In this document: in pieces, positions 62,507 through 64,000 of the stretch
How the letters are laid out: each line of letters begins with the position of its first letter
Numbering within the stretch: the stretch's first letter is position 1
Source of the DNA: Limanda limanda
Taxonomy: Eukaryota; Chordata; Actinopteri; Pleuronectiformes; Pleuronectidae
Reading direction: 5' to 3'
Length of the DNA: 64,000 nt
Assembly (NCBI RefSeq): GCF_963576545.1
Contig: NW_026870439.1
Location: 62,001-126,000, forward strand
Notes under the pieces: model-generated
Seen by the model: only the letters and a program-made list of their open reading frames with translations
The model's database searches: none
What the model was told of the DNA's origin: nothing
Translations under genes and position numbers: made by a program

Positions 62507-64000
62507 GGAAACGGGGAGATAAGCGTTTTCTGGAAGCATTGATTAAGATTTCTGACTTTTCATCACATGTCAGCCCAAGTGTCAGAAAAGCGCTGGAAAC
62601 ATGGAGATAAGCCTTTTTTGGAAGAAATGGTCAAATTCTTGAATTTTTCATCACACATCATCCCAAATGTCACTAAACAGCTGGAAACGGGGAGATAAGC
62701 CGTTTTTGGAAGCAATGGTTAACATTTTGACTTTTTCATCACATATCAGCTCCAGTGTCAGAAAAGCGCTGGAAACAGGGAGATATGCCTTTTTTTGGAA
62801 GAAATGGTTAAATTCTTGAATTTTTCATCACACATCATCCCAAATGTCACTAAACAGCTGGAAACCGGGAGATAAGCCTTTTTTGGAAGCATTGATTAAG
62901 ATTTCTGATTTTTTCATCACATGTCAGCCCAAGTGTCAGAAAAGCGCTGGAAACAGGGAGATAAGCCTTTTTTGGAAGAAATGGTCAAATTCTTGAATTT
63001 TTCATCACACATCATCCCAAATGTCACTAAACAGCTGGAAACGGGGAGATAAGTTTTTTTTGGAAGCAATGGTTAACATTTTGACTTTTTCATCACATAT
63101 CAGCTCCAGTGTCAGAAAAGCGCTGGAAACAGGGAGATATGCCTTTTTTTGGAAGAAATGGTTAAATTCTTGAATTTTTCATCACACAACATCCCAAATG
63201 TCACTAAACAGCTGGAAACGGGGAGATAAGCCTTTTTTGGAAGCATTGATTAAGATTTCTGACTTTTTCATCACATGTCAGCCCAAGTGTCAGAAAAGCG
63301 CTGGAAACAGGGAGATAAGCCTTTTTTGGAAGAAATGGTTAAATTCTTGAATTTTTCATCACACATCATCCCCAATGTCACTAAACAGCTGGAAACGGGG
63401 AGATAAGCCGTTTTTGGAAGCAATGGTTAACATTTTGACTTTTTCATCACATATCAGCTCCAGTGTCAGAAAAGCGCTGGAAACAGGGAGATATGCCTTT
63501 TTTTGGAAGAAATGGTTAAATTCTTGAATTTTTCATCACACATCATCCCAAATGTCACTAAACAGCTGGAAACGGAGAGATAAGCCTTTTTGGAAGCATT
63601 TATTAAGACTTCTGACTTTTTCATCACATGTCAGCCCAAGTGTCAGAAAAGCGCTGGAAACAGGGAGATAAGCCTTTTTTGGAAGAAATGGTCAAATTCT
63701 TGAATTTTTCATCACACATCATCCCAAATGTCACTAAACAGCTGGAAACGGGGAGATAAGCCGTTTTTGGAAGCAATGGTTAAGATTTCTGACTTTTTCA
63801 TCACATGTCAGCCCAAGTGTCAGAAAAGCGCTGGAAACAGGGAGATAAGCCTTTTTTGGAAGAAATGGTTAAATTCTTGAATTTTTCATCACACATCATC
63901 CCAAATGTCACTAAACAGCTGGAAACGGGGAGATGAGCCTTTTTTGGAAGCATTGATTAAGATTTCTGACTTTTCATCACATGTCAGCCCAAGTGTCAGA
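62507..64000 (+). repeat. HOR block, truncated by window end
   Basis: Order: a b c d e b g h, then the start of i (gatgagcc A from 63,921, with cattgattaag and the short cttttcatc form). The order is canonical so far, and the last A monomer is cut after about 80 bases. The array clearly continues. Confidence 0.87.

Larger units (their letters stand above)
60387..63920 (+). repeat. 1,767 bp tandem duplication, 10 dimers per copy
   Basis: Copies 60,387-62,153 and 62,154-63,920, each in the order r' b a b c d e b g plus one last dimer. The last dimer differs: copy 2 has a normal h A monomer (63,744), copy 1 a hybrid A (61,977). Copy 1 alone has catctcatatc near 60,972. Both share the rarer 'aagacttctgac' form of g. 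Confidence 0.9.
1..64000 (+). repeat. A/B dimeric satellite array with higher-order repeats, open at both ends
   Basis: The whole window is head-to-tail monomers of 88-89 bp beginning at ggaaac. Type A follows 'actaaacagct' and ends 'cagaaaagcgct'; type B follows 'gcgct' and ends 'actaaacagct'. Dimer key: a = A with gcgttttctgg or gcgttttttgg plus B with ggaaacatgg; b = A with gccgttttt, gttaacatttt and atatcagctcc plus B with gatatgcc and 7 T; c = A with ggaaaccggg and ctgatttttt; d = A with agtttttttt plus B with cacaacatccc; k = as d but B with cacatcat; e = A with cattgattaag plus B with ccccaatg; g = A with cggagag and gcatttatt; h = A with gccgttttt and gttaagatttc plus B with gttaaattc; p = as h but B with gtcaaattc; i = A with gatgagcc, B usually with ctacacag; j = as h but B with cctattttgg; l = A with ggaaaagggg; n and o = A with ccttttttgg and cattgattaag plus B with gtcaaattc (n) or gttaaattc (o). 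No interruption or inversion was seen. Confidence 0.97.

Noticed and set aside
1..64000. CRISPR array (regular direct repeats)
   Set aside because: There are no unique spacers. The sequence between any two repeated segments is itself repeated, and the unit is 88 bp without a separate repeat and spacer.
1..64000. Primate alpha satellite
   Set aside because: The dimer is about 177 bp, not 171, and apart from the CENP-B-box-like ggaaacggg I see no alpha-satellite sequence. The similarity is limited to a short motif.
1..64000. Iterons or a bacterial replication origin
   Set aside because: The array exceeds 64 kb with no replication gene or bacterial coding sequence, which does not fit iterons of a few copies next to a rep gene.
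1..64000. Naming a species or known satellite family
   Set aside because: The sequence supports a eukaryotic, possibly mammalian, centromere-type satellite, but I do not recognise the consensus. A database search with the A-B dimer would be decisive.

Overview
This window is one uninterrupted tandem array of satellite DNA, from the first base to the last. I see no gene, RNA gene, transposon, CRISPR array or unique sequence. The basic unit is about 88 bp and exists in two types, A and B, roughly 80% identical. They alternate head to tail as an A-B dimer of about 176.8 bp, giving about 362 dimers (about 724 monomers), all in the same orientation. GC content is roughly 38-40%, estimated from hand counts of representative monomers.

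The array is eukaryotic and looks like centromeric or pericentromeric heterochromatin. The dimer is about nucleosome-sized, the array has higher-order repeat (HOR) organisation, and each monomer starts with ggaaacggg or ggaaacaggg, which resembles the 3' half of the mammalian CENP-B box. This makes a mammal plausible, but the species and satellite family cannot be named from sequence alone.

Above the dimer is a second tier. Diagnostic variants separate about 15 dimer types (letters a-o, defined in the first feature). The fullest regular order is a b c d e b g h i j k l b n o: 15 dimers, 2,652 bp. It occurs at 16,801-19,452, 43,942-46,593 and 55,083-57,734. Elsewhere the same dimers appear in shortened, extended or shuffled order. 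Spacings between successive 'a' dimers are 3, 7.5, 9, 9.5, 10, 13, 14, 15, 17, 19, 22, 22.5, 23 or 27 dimers, almost always whole dimers, as expected from unequal exchange in register.

Layout: 0-16 kb has long units of 14-27 dimers. 16.8-24 kb has 15- and 10-dimer units sharing private markers. 24-28 kb contains a 1,061 bp tandem duplication. 28-35 kb is a zone of short units with two phase slips. 35-46.6 kb returns to near-canonical units and contains a 353 bp duplication and a third phase slip. 46.6-55.6 kb is a large tandem duplication (4,598 and 4,421 bp). 55-64 kb holds a canonical unit, a rearranged unit and a 1,767 bp tandem duplication that runs to the window edge. The array continues past both ends.
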